From Photobacterium gaetbulicola Gung47 (GTDB taxonomy: Bacteria; Pseudomonadota; Gammaproteobacteria; Enterobacterales; Vibrionaceae): a DNA stretch of 64,000 nt. Shown here piece by piece: positions 16,896 to 25,458 of this stretch. Each line of letters starts with the position of its first letter. Positions within the stretch are counted from its first letter, which is position 1. Both the position numbers and the translations under genes were made by a program. Below the pieces are notes generated by a model. That model was given only the letters and a program-made list of their open reading frames with translations. It had not been told where the DNA came from and did no database searches. The stretch covers positions 3,782,001 to 3,846,000 of the forward strand of contig CP005974.1 in assembly GCA_000940995.1 (NCBI GenBank), in the 5' to 3' direction.

Positions 16896-18256
16896 GATGC
16901 CGGCTCCTGCTCGTGCTCCTGATCTTGGCCTTGAGCCTGAGCCTCTTCAACCGACTTGCCGTTGACCGTCACAACCTTCAGCGCCATGCCGGCGACTGCG
17001 GGCAACAGGTCATTGACCACCAGCTGAGTACCGGACGCCAGATCACCGCTGATCGCCACTTGGCCACTGCGGCGAAACAGCACGGTCACCGGCTGTATTT
17101 TCAAATTGCTGCCACCATCGACCAAATAGACTTTGTCACCATGCAGGGCTCGCTCCGGGATCACCCAGTGCGGGTTGGGCTGACCTGACAGTCGCGCTTC
17201 GACAAACATGCCATTGACCAAAGGCGGAGCGGTTTCCGGTGACAGCTGGCTGTAGTCCTGATCCACCTCGAGGATCACCCCGACGGTGGCCTGATTGGCA
17301 TTGACCGTGTCACTGATGCGGGTCACTTTGGCTGGCCATTGCTGGATGAAGCTGCCGCTTGAGAGCTGGATGCGGGCACTGAGATCAAGCTGATCGGCGC
17401 GCGGCTTACCATCGGCATGGGCGGTATACTGGGTCAGGCTCGCAGCCAGGACCTGCATGTCATGCAGGGCAATCTGGGCATCAATTTCCACCGTGTCGAT
17501 ACCGTGGGCCACCACCATCACCTGCTGGGTATTGACCACCTGATCCTGTTCGATATCCACACTGGATATCCGGGCATCAACCGGCAGGGAGATCACGGTT
17601 TTTTCCAGTGCTCGTTGCGCCTCGCTGACCCGCGACAAGTTCACTTCCAGCTGAGCCTGGGTCACCTTGCGCTCGTTGGGCAGCACAATGAGCTGGTTTT
17701 CAATTTCCTGGACCACTTTCTGACTGGCCAACGTATTCTGCTGCTCGAGATCCACCGTCGACTGTGAGGTCAGCCCCTTGGTACGCAGCTCCTGCTTACG
17801 CGCCAGCTCTTTCTTGCTGATTGCCAATCGATTTTTTTCAATCTTGAGGGTCGTTTTGAGGTTCTGCTCTTCTTGGGCCAGCTTGGCCAGTTGTGCCTGG
17901 CTGGCACTAACATCCGCTTCGGCCTGCGCCAAGCGCAGTTCATAATCCAACGGGTCTATTTTGAGCAAGACCGTTCCGGCATCAAGCACCCGCCCCTTGT
18001 TCAAGTCAGGGTGGCGATATACCACCTTGCCCGAGACTTCAGCGATGGCCTGCCATTCAACCTTGGGCGCCACCCGGCCAAAACCGGCCGCCTCGGGGGC
18101 AAGCAATTGCTGCTCGAGATTGATCACGTCCACCACCCGGGCCCGCTCCAGCGTCGGTTTCACCTCTGGTGACGGACGTAGATTGATGGCCATTACCAAT
18201 ATCACCACGCCGATCAGTACAGCAGGAAACAGGAGAAATTTTCGATTTTTCAGCAT
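16892..18256 (-). CDS. Periplasmic adaptor subunit of the RND pump
   Basis: 454 residues. An N-terminal membrane anchor (FLLFPAVLIGVVILVMAINL) is followed by a lipoyl half-motif, a coiled coil at about residues 105-215 with many Lys, Glu and Gln, the second lipoyl half and a beta-barrel. Membrane fusion proteins link an inner-membrane RND pump to an outer-membrane channel. It has no lipobox cysteine. The last 20 residues are a low-complexity Gln/Glu tail (EEAQAQGQDQEHEQEPAS). Its start overlaps the TetR gene by 7 bases and its end overlaps the permease gene by 4, so the three genes form one operon. Confidence 0.92.
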   Translation of the reverse strand: MLKNRKFLLFPAVLIGVVILVMAINLRPSPEVKPTLERARVVDVINLEQQLLAPEAAGFGRVAPKVEWQAIAEVSGKVVYRHPDLNKGRVLDAGTVLLKIDPLDYELRLAQAEADVSASQAQLAKLAQEEQNLKTTLKIEKNRLAISKKELARKQELRTKGLTSQSTVDLEQQNTLASQKVVQEIENQLIVLPNERKVTQAQLEVNLSRVSEAQRALEKTVISLPVDARISSVDIEQDQVVNTQQVMVVAHGIDTVEIDAQIALHDMQVLAASLTQYTAHADGKPRADQLDLSARIQLSSGSFIQQWPAKVTRISDTVNANQATVGVILEVDQDYSQLSPETAPPLVNGMFVEARLSGQPNPHWVIPERALHGDKVYLVDGGSNLKIQPVTVLFRRSGQVAISGDLASGTQLVVNDLLPAVAGMALKVVTVNGKSVEEAQAQGQDQEHEQEPAS

Positions 18257-18897
18257 GATTTATTCTCTTCCTTCGGCATCGTCAGGCCACGCACAAGCAG
18301 GTTGACATTATGCTCAGCCAGTTCGGCCAGGTACGTTTCGTCCATCTCAATGTTTTGTAATGTCAGCAAAGAAGGTGGAATGAGAAAGGGGAATACCATC
18401 AAACTGATAAAACTCATTCTCGCCTTGTCCGGGCAGACGTCCCCCCTTAGCACACCCTGCTTTTGCAGTTGCAGAAACATGACTTCAATTGCTGGACGCG
18501 CCACCTCGTTGAAGATCTTTTCCATCGTCTGGCGCTGGAGATCTGCTGGCTCCATCATCATGGCTCGCGCGATCAACTTAGGCATATCCGGGTTTGGCGC
18601 CATGATACGGTAATAGGTACGCATCAAATCACCGATCGAGGCAAAGTCCCCCTTGTTCAAGGTTACTTTCAACTGCGCATGGATAGGGGTGATCGTTTCT
18701 CTCAACATGGCTTCGTACAAGCCAGCCTTGCTGGCAAAGTAATAGCGGATCAACGCCACGTTCACATCAGCACGGCTCGCAATCATCCGTGTCGACACCT
18801 TGCTGTAAGGCAAACTGACAAACAGTTTCCTCGCCTCGACAATCAACCGCTCCCTGGCATCGGAATCCCCGACGGGACGCCCCGTTTTACCCACCAT
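18250..18897 (-). CDS. TetR-family repressor of the efflux operon
   Basis: 215 residues. The frame extends further upstream, but the ATG at 18897 has a strong GGAGG five bases before it and is preferred. The helix-turn-helix is at about residues 20-60: DARERLIVEARKLF, then VSTRMIASRADVNVALIRYYFASKAGLYEAML. A C-terminal all-helical ligand domain follows. It is the first gene of the tetR-adaptor-permease operon. Two matching AT-rich palindromes at 18951-18968 and 19015-19030 lie just upstream, which suggests it represses its own operon. The inducer is unknown. Confidence 0.92.
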   Translation of the reverse strand: MVGKTGRPVGDSDARERLIVEARKLFVSLPYSKVSTRMIASRADVNVALIRYYFASKAGLYEAMLRETITPIHAQLKVTLNKGDFASIGDLMRTYYRIMAPNPDMPKLIARAMMMEPADLQRQTMEKIFNEVARPAIEVMFLQLQKQGVLRGDVCPDKARMSFISLMVFPFLIPPSLLTLQNIEMDETYLAELAEHNVNLLVRGLTMPKEENKSC

Positions 18898-18950
18898 GAT
18901 GCCTCCGTAAGACCGTTGTTCTTGCGCACATTTTGCTTCCATGTCGTTCA

Positions 18951-18968
18951 ATTAATCAGTTGATTAAT
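18951..18968. promoter_or_regulatory. Proximal TetR operator candidate
   Basis: A palindrome of 8-base arms, ATTAATCA and TGATTAAT, around GT. It lies 53 bases before the preferred TetR start and shares its core with the second site. Confidence 0.65.
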
Positions 18969-19014
18969 TTTAAGCTTTGCCCATCAGACTAACAGGGCAT
19001 TAATTCCCCACAAT

Positions 19015-19030
19015 TTAATCAATTGATTAA
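19015..19030. promoter_or_regulatory. Distal TetR operator candidate
   Basis: A perfect 16-base palindrome, TTAATCAATTGATTAA, with the same TTAATCA/TGATTAA half-sites as the proximal one. The two centres are 63 bases apart, six helical turns, so both would face the same side of the DNA. Confidence 0.65.
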
Positions 19031-19224
19031 TTTTAATATTAAGAGAGATTTTCTCTCTTTGATGTGACACCAACAAAGAAATAACATTCGCGTCGGTCCG
19101 TTGCTGCGGCCAGTCCAAACCATTCCGCCTCGGCCACCGTGAATACAACTGGTCTGATTTGTCATCATAGCCACGAAATATCAACTCAATAACCATAAAA
19201 TGAAAATAAACATGCAATTTGGGG

Positions 19225-19254
19225 TTGACGGTCTACCTGTCTATTTGGTATTCA
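19225..19254 (+). promoter_or_regulatory. Promoter of the leu operon
   Basis: TTGACG at 19225-19230, an 18-base spacer and TATTCA at 19249-19254 preceded by TGG, an extended -10. Transcription would start about 25 bases before the leader peptide. Confidence 0.55.
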
Positions 19255-19287
19255 TTTGTTAACCAAGTTTGTGGATATATTTCAATT

Positions 19288-19353
19288 ATGAAAACACGTT
19301 TCTCATCTCTTCTCCTAAGCCTCCTCCTTATCGTGACAAGATCGCGCGGGTAG
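19288..19353 (+). CDS. leuL: leu operon leader peptide
   Basis: A 21-codon frame starting with ATG in TTCAATTATGAAA. It has two blocks of three leucine codons, LLLSLLL, and ends at TAG at 19351. The leucine codons use the CTT, CTC and CTA types. In leu attenuation, shortage of charged leucyl-tRNA stalls the ribosome on these codons, which lets the antiterminator form. The stop codon overlaps the antiterminator arm at 19344-19351, so a ribosome that finishes the peptide masks that arm. Confidence 0.85.
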   Translation: MKTRFSSLLLSLLLIVTRSRG

Positions 19354-19414
19354 CTTATGGGTGGGAAACACCACTAAGAATTCAAAAAACCCGCGCACAC
19401 TGCGCGGGTTTTTT
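19344..19414 (+). terminator. Leucine attenuator (antiterminator and terminator)
   Basis: The terminator is AACCCGCGCA, CAC, TGCGCGGGTT at 19388-19410 plus a T run. GCGCGGGT at 19344-19351, inside the end of the leader peptide, is complementary to ACCCGCGC at 19389-19396 and forms the competing antiterminator. Confidence 0.85.
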
Positions 19415-19481
19415 CTTATACAGGCCAGCGCAAGCGGATGCGGACCACGCCGATACCGGCAGCCAATGAAAGGAAGTTGCA

Positions 19482-21032
19482 ATGAAAGATCAGGTTATCA
19501 TTTTCGATACCACGTTACGGGACGGTGAACAGGCGCTATCAGCCAGCCTGACGGTGAAAGAAAAACTGCAGATCGCTTATGCCCTTGAACGCCTCGGGGT
19601 TGATGTTATCGAAGCTGGCTTCCCTGTGTCCTCCCCGGGCGACTTCGAATCAGTCCAGACCATTGCCAAACACATCAAGAACAGTCGGGTCTGTGCCCTG
19701 TCCCGCGCTGTCGCCAAAGACATCGATGTGGCTGCCGAGTCATTGAAAGTGGCCGAGGCATTCCGGATCCACACGTTCATCTCCACCTCGACGGTCCACG
19801 TCCAGGACAAACTGCGCCGCAGCTATGATGACGTGATTGAGATGGGTGTCGCTGCCGTCAAGCGTGCCCGCAACTATACCGACGATGTCGAGTTCTCGTG
19901 CGAGGATGCCGGCCGCACCCCGATCGACAACCTATGCCGCATGGTAGAAGCGGCTATCAATGCCGGTGCCAGCACCATCAATATCCCAGACACGGTTGGC
20001 TATACCTTGCCAAGCGAGTTCGGCGGTATCATCTCCCAGCTGTTCGAGCGCGTCCCCAATATCGACAAGGCAATTATCTCGGTGCACTGCCACGACGACC
20101 TTGGCATGTCGGTAGCCAACTCGATGGCGGCCGTCCAGGCCGGTGCCCGCCAGGTCGAAGGGACCATCAACGGTATCGGCGAGCGGGCCGGTAACTGCTC
20201 GCTGGAAGAGATCGCCATGATCATCAAGACCCGCGCCGAGTTGCTGGGTGTCCACACCAATATCAAGCACGACGAAATCCACCGTACCAGCAAGATGGTC
20301 AGCCAGCTGTGCAACATGCCGGTGCAGGCCAACAAGGCGATCGTCGGTGCCAACGCCTTCAGCCACTCTTCGGGCATCCACCAAGATGGCATGCTGAAGA
20401 ACAAGAATACGTACGAGATCATGACCCCGGAGTCGATTGGTCTCAAGAACCAAGCCCTGAACCTGACATCGCGCTCGGGCCGTGCGGCAGTGAAGAGCCA
20501 CATGGATGCGCTGGGCTACACCGAAAACGAATACGATCTAGATACCCTATACGCCGACTTCCTGAAGCTGGCCGACCGCAAGGGCCAAGTCTTCGACTAC
20601 GATCTGGAAGCGCTGATGCATTTTGCCAACCTGCGTGAAGAAGATGACTTCTTCAAGCTGAATTACCTGAGCGTCCAGTCGGGCAGCGTGATGGCAACCA
20701 CCAGCATCAAGCTGCAGTGTGGCGACGAGGAAAAATGCGAAGCCGCGGTCGGCAACGGCCCGGTTGATGCGCTATACCAGTGTATCTACCGCCTGACCGG
20801 CTACGACATCGTATTGGATAAATTTGACCTCACCGCCAAAGGCGAGGGGGAGGATGGCCTGGGCCAAGCCGACATCATCGCCAACTACAAAGGCCGCAAG
20901 TACCACGGTACCGGCTTGGCGACCGACATTGTCGAAGCATCAGGGCAAGCACTACTTCACGTGATCAACAGCATTCATCGCGCCGATAAGATTGCAGAAA
21001 TTAAACAGAAATCCCAAATGGAGACAGTATAA
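19482..21032 (+). CDS. leuA: 2-isopropylmalate synthase
   Basis: 516 residues. It condenses 3-methyl-2-oxobutanoate with acetyl-CoA, the committed step of leucine synthesis. FDTTLRDGEQALSASL opens the barrel and SVHCHDDLGMSVANS holds the metal-binding HxH. A C-terminal regulatory domain from about residue 390 normally gives leucine feedback inhibition. The start is preceded by AAGGAAG. It is the first gene of leuABCD, 68 bases after the attenuator, and the next gene starts two bases past its stop. Confidence 0.97.
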   Translation: MKDQVIIFDTTLRDGEQALSASLTVKEKLQIAYALERLGVDVIEAGFPVSSPGDFESVQTIAKHIKNSRVCALSRAVAKDIDVAAESLKVAEAFRIHTFISTSTVHVQDKLRRSYDDVIEMGVAAVKRARNYTDDVEFSCEDAGRTPIDNLCRMVEAAINAGASTINIPDTVGYTLPSEFGGIISQLFERVPNIDKAIISVHCHDDLGMSVANSMAAVQAGARQVEGTINGIGERAGNCSLEEIAMIIKTRAELLGVHTNIKHDEIHRTSKMVSQLCNMPVQANKAIVGANAFSHSSGIHQDGMLKNKNTYEIMTPESIGLKNQALNLTSRSGRAAVKSHMDALGYTENEYDLDTLYADFLKLADRKGQVFDYDLEALMHFANLREEDDFFKLNYLSVQSGSVMATTSIKLQCGDEEKCEAAVGNGPVDALYQCIYRLTGYDIVLDKFDLTAKGEGEDGLGQADIIANYKGRKYHGTGLATDIVEASGQALLHVINSIHRADKIAEIKQKSQMETV

Positions 21033-21034
21033 CC

Positions 21035-22123
21035 ATGGCAGGTACATATAAGATTGCCGTTCTACCGGGTGACGGTATTGGCCCAGAAGTCATGCAGCAG
21101 GCCCACAAAGTGCTGGACGCTGTGCAGGAAAAATTTGGCTTCACCCTAACGTGCAGCGAATTTGATGTCGGCGGTATTGCCATCGACAACCATGGTTGCC
21201 CGCTACCGGAAGCAACACTGAAAGGCTGCGAAGACTCCGATGCGATCCTGTTTGGCTCGGTAGGCGGCCCGAAGTGGGAGCACCTTGCACCTAATGATCA
21301 GCCAGAGCGCGGCGCTCTGCTACCGCTACGCAAGCACTTCCAGCTGTTCTGTAACCTGCGCCCGGCGCAGATCCACAGTGGCCTGGAGGCGTTCTCGCCA
21401 TTACGTGCCGATATCTCCGAGCGTGGCTTCGATATCGTTGTTGTCCGCGAGCTAACCGGCGGTATCTACTTCGGCCAGCCAAAAGGCCGCGAGGGGGAAG
21501 GGCCTCAAGAGAAAGCCTACGACACCGAAATTTACCACCGCTTTGAAATCGAGCGTATTGCCCGTATCGCGTTCGAGTCAGCGATGCTGCGTAACAAGAA
21601 CGTGTACTCCATCGATAAAGCCAACGTCTTGCAGAGCTCTATCCTATGGCGTGAAGTGGTTGAGGAAGTGGCCAAAGACTACCCGGAAGTCACACTGAAC
21701 CACATGTACATCGACAACGCGACCATGCAGCTGATCAAGGATCCCTCGCAATTCGACGTAATGCTGTGCTCGAACATCTTCGGCGACATCATCTCGGACG
21801 AATGCGCGATGATCACCGGTTCGATGGGGATGCTACCTTCCGCCAGCCTGAACCAGGACAAGTTCGGCATGTACGAACCAGCTGGCGGCTCGGCACCAGA
21901 TATCGCTGGCAAAAACATTGCCAACCCAGTCGCACAAATCCTGTCTGCCGCCCTGATGCTGCGCTACAGCCTGGGCGAAGAGCAGGCGGCACGCGCTATC
22001 GAACAAGCGGTATCGCAAGCACTGGAAGCCGGTGAACTCACCGCAGACCTAGCGGGCAACGGCCCGGCACTGAGCACCAGCGAAATGGGCGACAAGATCG
22101 CCCAGTACGTCCGCCAAGCCTAA
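21035..22123 (+). CDS. leuB: 3-isopropylmalate dehydrogenase
   Basis: 362 residues. It oxidises and decarboxylates 3-isopropylmalate with NAD+ to 4-methyl-2-oxopentanoate. KIAVLPGDGIGPEV is the N-terminal signature. VRELTGGIYFG carries substrate residues, and the NAD site includes FEPAGGSAPDIAGKNIANP in variant form (YEPAGGSAPD). The length matches E. coli LeuB (363). It follows leuA after two bases and precedes leuC by 23. Confidence 0.97.
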   Translation: MAGTYKIAVLPGDGIGPEVMQQAHKVLDAVQEKFGFTLTCSEFDVGGIAIDNHGCPLPEATLKGCEDSDAILFGSVGGPKWEHLAPNDQPERGALLPLRKHFQLFCNLRPAQIHSGLEAFSPLRADISERGFDIVVVRELTGGIYFGQPKGREGEGPQEKAYDTEIYHRFEIERIARIAFESAMLRNKNVYSIDKANVLQSSILWREVVEEVAKDYPEVTLNHMYIDNATMQLIKDPSQFDVMLCSNIFGDIISDECAMITGSMGMLPSASLNQDKFGMYEPAGGSAPDIAGKNIANPVAQILSAALMLRYSLGEEQAARAIEQAVSQALEAGELTADLAGNGPALSTSEMGDKIAQYVRQA

Positions 22124-22146
22124 TCGCAGCAAGGAGCAAACGAGCA

Positions 22147-23580
22147 ATGTCTACGACCAAAGCGCCTCAGACGCTATACGAAAAAATCTACGATGCCCAC
22201 GTTGCGGTTGCCGCCGAAGGCGAGAACCCGATCCTATACATCGACCGCCATTTGGTGCACGAGGTAACTTCACCGCAAGCCTTCGACGGCTTGCGTGAAA
22301 AAGGCCGCAAGGTACGCCAGGTGGGCAAAACCTTCGCCACCATGGACCACAACGTCTCGACCCAGACCAAAGACATCAAGGCCTCTGGCGAAATGGCCAG
22401 GATCCAGATGGAAACCCTGGCCAAGAACTGTGAAGAGTTCGGCGTCACCCTTTATGACTTGAACCACAAATATCAAGGCATCGTCCATGTCATGGGCCCC
22501 GAGCTGGGCATCACCCTGCCGGGCATGACGATTGTCTGTGGTGACTCGCACACCGCGACCCACGGTGCATTCGGCTCACTGGCCTTCGGTATCGGAACTT
22601 CGGAAGTCGAGCATGTACTGGCGACCCAAACCCTCAAGCAAGCCCGCGCCAAGACGATGAAAATCGAAGTCAAAGGCAAGGTGGCTGAAGGCATTACCGC
22701 CAAAGACATCGTACTGGCAATCATCGGCAAGACCACGGCAGCCGGCGGTACCGGCCACGTGGTGGAGTTCTGCGGTGAAGCCATTACCGACCTGACCATG
22801 GAAGGCCGCATGACGGTCTGCAACATGGCTATCGAGCTCGGTGCCAAAGCCGGTCTGATCGCCCCAGACCAAACCACTTTCGATTACATCAAAGATCGCA
22901 AGTTCTCACCGGCGGGTGACGATCTAGAAGCAGCTATCGAATACTGGAAGACCCTGAAAACTGACGACGATGCCAAGTTCGACACCGTGGTCACCCTTGA
23001 TGCCAAAGACATCAAACCGCAGGTCACCTGGGGCACTAACCCAGGCCAAGTGATTGCTGTCGTTCAACCCATTCCGGCGCCGTCTGACTTTGCCGATCCG
23101 GTCGAGCAAGCATCTGCAGAAAAAGCATTGGCTTACATGGGCTTGGAAGCCGGCAAGAAGCTGTCTGACTTTGCTATCGACAAAGTATTCATCGGCTCTT
23201 GTACCAACTCGCGTATCGAGGACATGCGTGCCGCCGCGGCCATTGCCAAAGGCCGCAAAGTCGCCGCCAACGTACAGGCATTGGTCGTTCCTGGCTCGGA
23301 GCAGGTGAAAGCTCAGGCTGAAAAAGAAGGCCTGGACAAGATCTTCATCGAAGCCGGTTTTGAATGGCGCCTGCCGGGTTGTTCAATGTGCCTAGCCATG
23401 AACAATGACCGCCTGGGCCCGGGCGAGCGCTGCGCCTCAACCAGTAACCGTAACTTCGAAGGCCGTCAGGGCCGTGACGGTCGTACCCACTTGGTGAGCC
23501 CAGCGATGGCGGCAGCGGCGGCGTGTGCCGGCCACTTTGTTGATATTCGCGAACTAGACAACGTTGCAGTGACGGCTTAA
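22147..23580 (+). CDS. leuC: 3-isopropylmalate dehydratase, large subunit
   Basis: 477 residues, about ten longer than E. coli LeuC, mainly at the C-terminus, which ends VDIRELDNVAVTA. With LeuD it isomerises 2- to 3-isopropylmalate. The three cysteines that bind the 4Fe-4S cluster are in GSCTNSR and in PGCSMCLAMN. GDSHTATHGAFG is the aconitase-family active-site block. AAGGAGC precedes the start. Confidence 0.97.
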   Translation: MSTTKAPQTLYEKIYDAHVAVAAEGENPILYIDRHLVHEVTSPQAFDGLREKGRKVRQVGKTFATMDHNVSTQTKDIKASGEMARIQMETLAKNCEEFGVTLYDLNHKYQGIVHVMGPELGITLPGMTIVCGDSHTATHGAFGSLAFGIGTSEVEHVLATQTLKQARAKTMKIEVKGKVAEGITAKDIVLAIIGKTTAAGGTGHVVEFCGEAITDLTMEGRMTVCNMAIELGAKAGLIAPDQTTFDYIKDRKFSPAGDDLEAAIEYWKTLKTDDDAKFDTVVTLDAKDIKPQVTWGTNPGQVIAVVQPIPAPSDFADPVEQASAEKALAYMGLEAGKKLSDFAIDKVFIGSCTNSRIEDMRAAAAIAKGRKVAANVQALVVPGSEQVKAQAEKEGLDKIFIEAGFEWRLPGCSMCLAMNNDRLGPGERCASTSNRNFEGRQGRDGRTHLVSPAMAAAAACAGHFVDIRELDNVAVTA

Positions 23581-23596
23581 GAGAAGGAACGAGACA

Positions 23597-24199
23597 ATGA
23601 CAGGATTTAAACAACACACCGGTTTGGTCGTTCCTTTGGATGCCGCCAACGTCGATACCGATGCCATCATCCCCAAGCAGTTTCTGCAGAAAGTGACCCG
23701 CACTGGTTTTGGCAAGCACCTGTTCCATGACTGGCGCTTCCTCGACGATGCCGGCGAGCAGCCAAACCCTGAGTTTGTGATGAATGCGCCACGCTACCAA
23801 GGTGCCAGCATTTTGCTGGCACGCGAAAACTTCGGCTGTGGCTCATCTCGCGAGCATGCCCCATGGGCACTGGCCGATTACGGTATCCAGGTGATGATCG
23901 CACCGAGCTTTGCCGATATCTTCTACGGCAACTCGATCAACAACCAGATGGTGCCGGTTCGCCTGACCGAGCAGGAAGTCGATGCGATCTTCCAGTACGT
24001 CGAGGCCAACGAAGGCGCGGAGATCACGGTAGACTTGGAGGCGATGCTGGTGACAGCCAACGGCAAGCAGTACAGCTTCGAAATTGACGAATTCCGTCGC
24101 CACTGCCTACTGAACGGCTTGGACAACATCGGCCTGACCTTGCAGCACGAAGACAAGATTGCCGAGTACGAGAGTAAGATCCCTGCGTTCTTGGCATAA
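23597..24199 (+). CDS. leuD: 3-isopropylmalate dehydratase, small subunit
   Basis: 200 residues, matching E. coli LeuD (201). It forms the mobile swivel domain of the isomerase with LeuC. VDTDAIIPKQFL and ARENFGCGSSREHAPWAL, the substrate-binding loop with an essential serine and arginine, are clear. It starts 16 bases after leuC with GAAGGAACG before the ATG. It is the last gene of the operon. Confidence 0.97.
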   Translation: MTGFKQHTGLVVPLDAANVDTDAIIPKQFLQKVTRTGFGKHLFHDWRFLDDAGEQPNPEFVMNAPRYQGASILLARENFGCGSSREHAPWALADYGIQVMIAPSFADIFYGNSINNQMVPVRLTEQEVDAIFQYVEANEGAEITVDLEAMLVTANGKQYSFEIDEFRRHCLLNGLDNIGLTLQHEDKIAEYESKIPAFLA

Positions 24200-24237
24200 C
24201 GTCATCACCGTATTCGCTCCATACAAGTAACACTACC

Positions 24238-24268
24238 GCCCCAGTTCATTATGGCTGGGGCGTTTTTT
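24238..24268 (+). terminator. Terminator of the leu operon
   Basis: GCCCCAG, a 10-base loop, CTGGGGC and G plus six T. Confidence 0.88.
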
Positions 24269-24365
24269 GCCTTTTTTGCAATAAGATCTTGGTATATCGG
24301 GTCGACTAAGCTAGTGACACCCAGGTAATTTGTATTCACTTGGCAGAAATAACCGAGGATACCCT

Positions 24366-25148
24366 ATGCGTCTTTTTATCAGCCTGCTGCTTCTCATCTT
24401 ATCAGCGAGTACCTTTGCTGCCCCCAAAGCCGCTCTCTGGCCCTACTGGCAGCAATACGCCACTACCGACTCGCAAGCGGTTGACCACAGCCGCTGGCAG
24501 CGCCTGCTCGATGAGTATCTGGTTGTCCAGCCCAACCAAACCCTGTTTCGCTATAACCGGGTATCAGATGGCGACAAGTACGAACTAAACCGCTACCTGC
24601 GCGACCTGGCCAGGCTGGATCCGCACCAATTAAACCGCAACGAGCAATTTGCTTACTGGGTTAACCTTTACAACGCCCAAACCGTCAAATTGATCCTCGA
24701 CAATTACCCCGTGTCATCCATCACCAAGCTGGGCGGCTTTTTCAGCTTTGGCCCCTGGGATGAGCAAGTACTTACCATTAACGGCAAGCGGTTGTCCCTC
24801 AACGATATCGAGCACCGCATCTTGCGCCCGATCTGGCGCGACCCGCGCATCCATTATGCGGTCAACTGTGCCAGCCTAGGCTGTCCGGATCTCCAACCGG
24901 AGGTATTTACGGCCAGCAACCTCGAGCGCTTGCTGGACAAGGCGGCCACCCGCTTTATCAACAGCCGCAAGGGCGTCAACCCGCAGGACGACAAAACCCA
25001 GTTGTCTTCGATTTATGACTGGTACGGCAGCGATTTCGGCTCGACATCCCAACTTCAAAAACACATCAACCAATACCGCCAAGGAGCCCCCATTACCCTT
25101 GGCAAAGTCAGCTATGACTACGACTGGTCGCTCAATGAAGCCAAATAG
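24366..25148 (+). CDS. Secreted DUF547 protein
   Basis: 260 residues from the ATG at 24366, which has GAGGA before it; a longer frame from 24330 lacks this. The N-terminus MRLFISLLLLILSASTFAA is a signal peptide with a typical cleavage site. The rest is a DUF547 domain with the family blocks EQFAYWVNLYNAQTVKLIL, IEHRILRP, and HYAVNCASLGCPDL with its conserved cysteine pair. The function of DUF547 is not established, although the fold resembles cysteine peptidases. It stands alone between leuD and the thiamine riboswitch. Confidence 0.85.
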   Translation: MRLFISLLLLILSASTFAAPKAALWPYWQQYATTDSQAVDHSRWQRLLDEYLVVQPNQTLFRYNRVSDGDKYELNRYLRDLARLDPHQLNRNEQFAYWVNLYNAQTVKLILDNYPVSSITKLGGFFSFGPWDEQVLTINGKRLSLNDIEHRILRPIWRDPRIHYAVNCASLGCPDLQPEVFTASNLERLLDKAATRFINSRKGVNPQDDKTQLSSIYDWYGSDFGSTSQLQKHINQYRQGAPITLGKVSYDYDWSLNEAK

Positions 25149-25192
25149 CCTGCCGCTCCCCGAGCCTGATCCAGCATAATCATACGTTCCTG

Positions 25193-25222
25193 CTGGCAAC
25201 CCGCTGTCCGGCACATTACAAT
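25193..25222 (+). promoter_or_regulatory. Promoter of the thiBPQ operon
   Basis: CTGGCA at 25193-25198, 18 bases, TACAAT at 25217-25222. It ends about 13 bases before the riboswitch. Confidence 0.5.
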
Positions 25223-25234
25223 AACAGGCGTTCT

Positions 25235-25335
25235 CATTGGGGAGCGCTTGCCTGGTAAATGCCATGAGCAAGCTGCTGAGATTGCTGCGGCAAGACCCAC
25301 AGAACCTGATCCAGTTAGTACTGGCGTAGGAATTG
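25235..25335 (+). ncRNA. TPP riboswitch (THI element)
   Basis: The conserved core is complete: GGGGAGC on the 5' side, CTGAGA at 25276-25281, ACCC, then GAACCTGATC, AGTTAGTACTGG and GCGTAGGAA. Thiamine pyrophosphate binding would switch off the downstream thiBPQ genes. The expression platform at about 25340-25458 includes a CTCTTGC/GCAAGAG hairpin directly before the thiB ribosome-binding site and no obvious terminator, so control of translation start is likely. Confidence 0.93.
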
Positions 25336-25458
25336 AGTTCGATACGGTAATCCGTCTTATCCCGCCGGGTTGGCATGATGCCTGCCTGCGGCTCAACCCT
25401 GTGCCGCTCGTACGATTATTTTTCCTCTTGCCGGACGCAAGAGCATCAGGAGCGCATA

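Noticed and set aside
18898..18951. Upstream TTG and ATG starts for the TetR gene
   Set aside because: They would place the start on the proximal palindrome, and the ATG at 18897 has a far better GGAGG.
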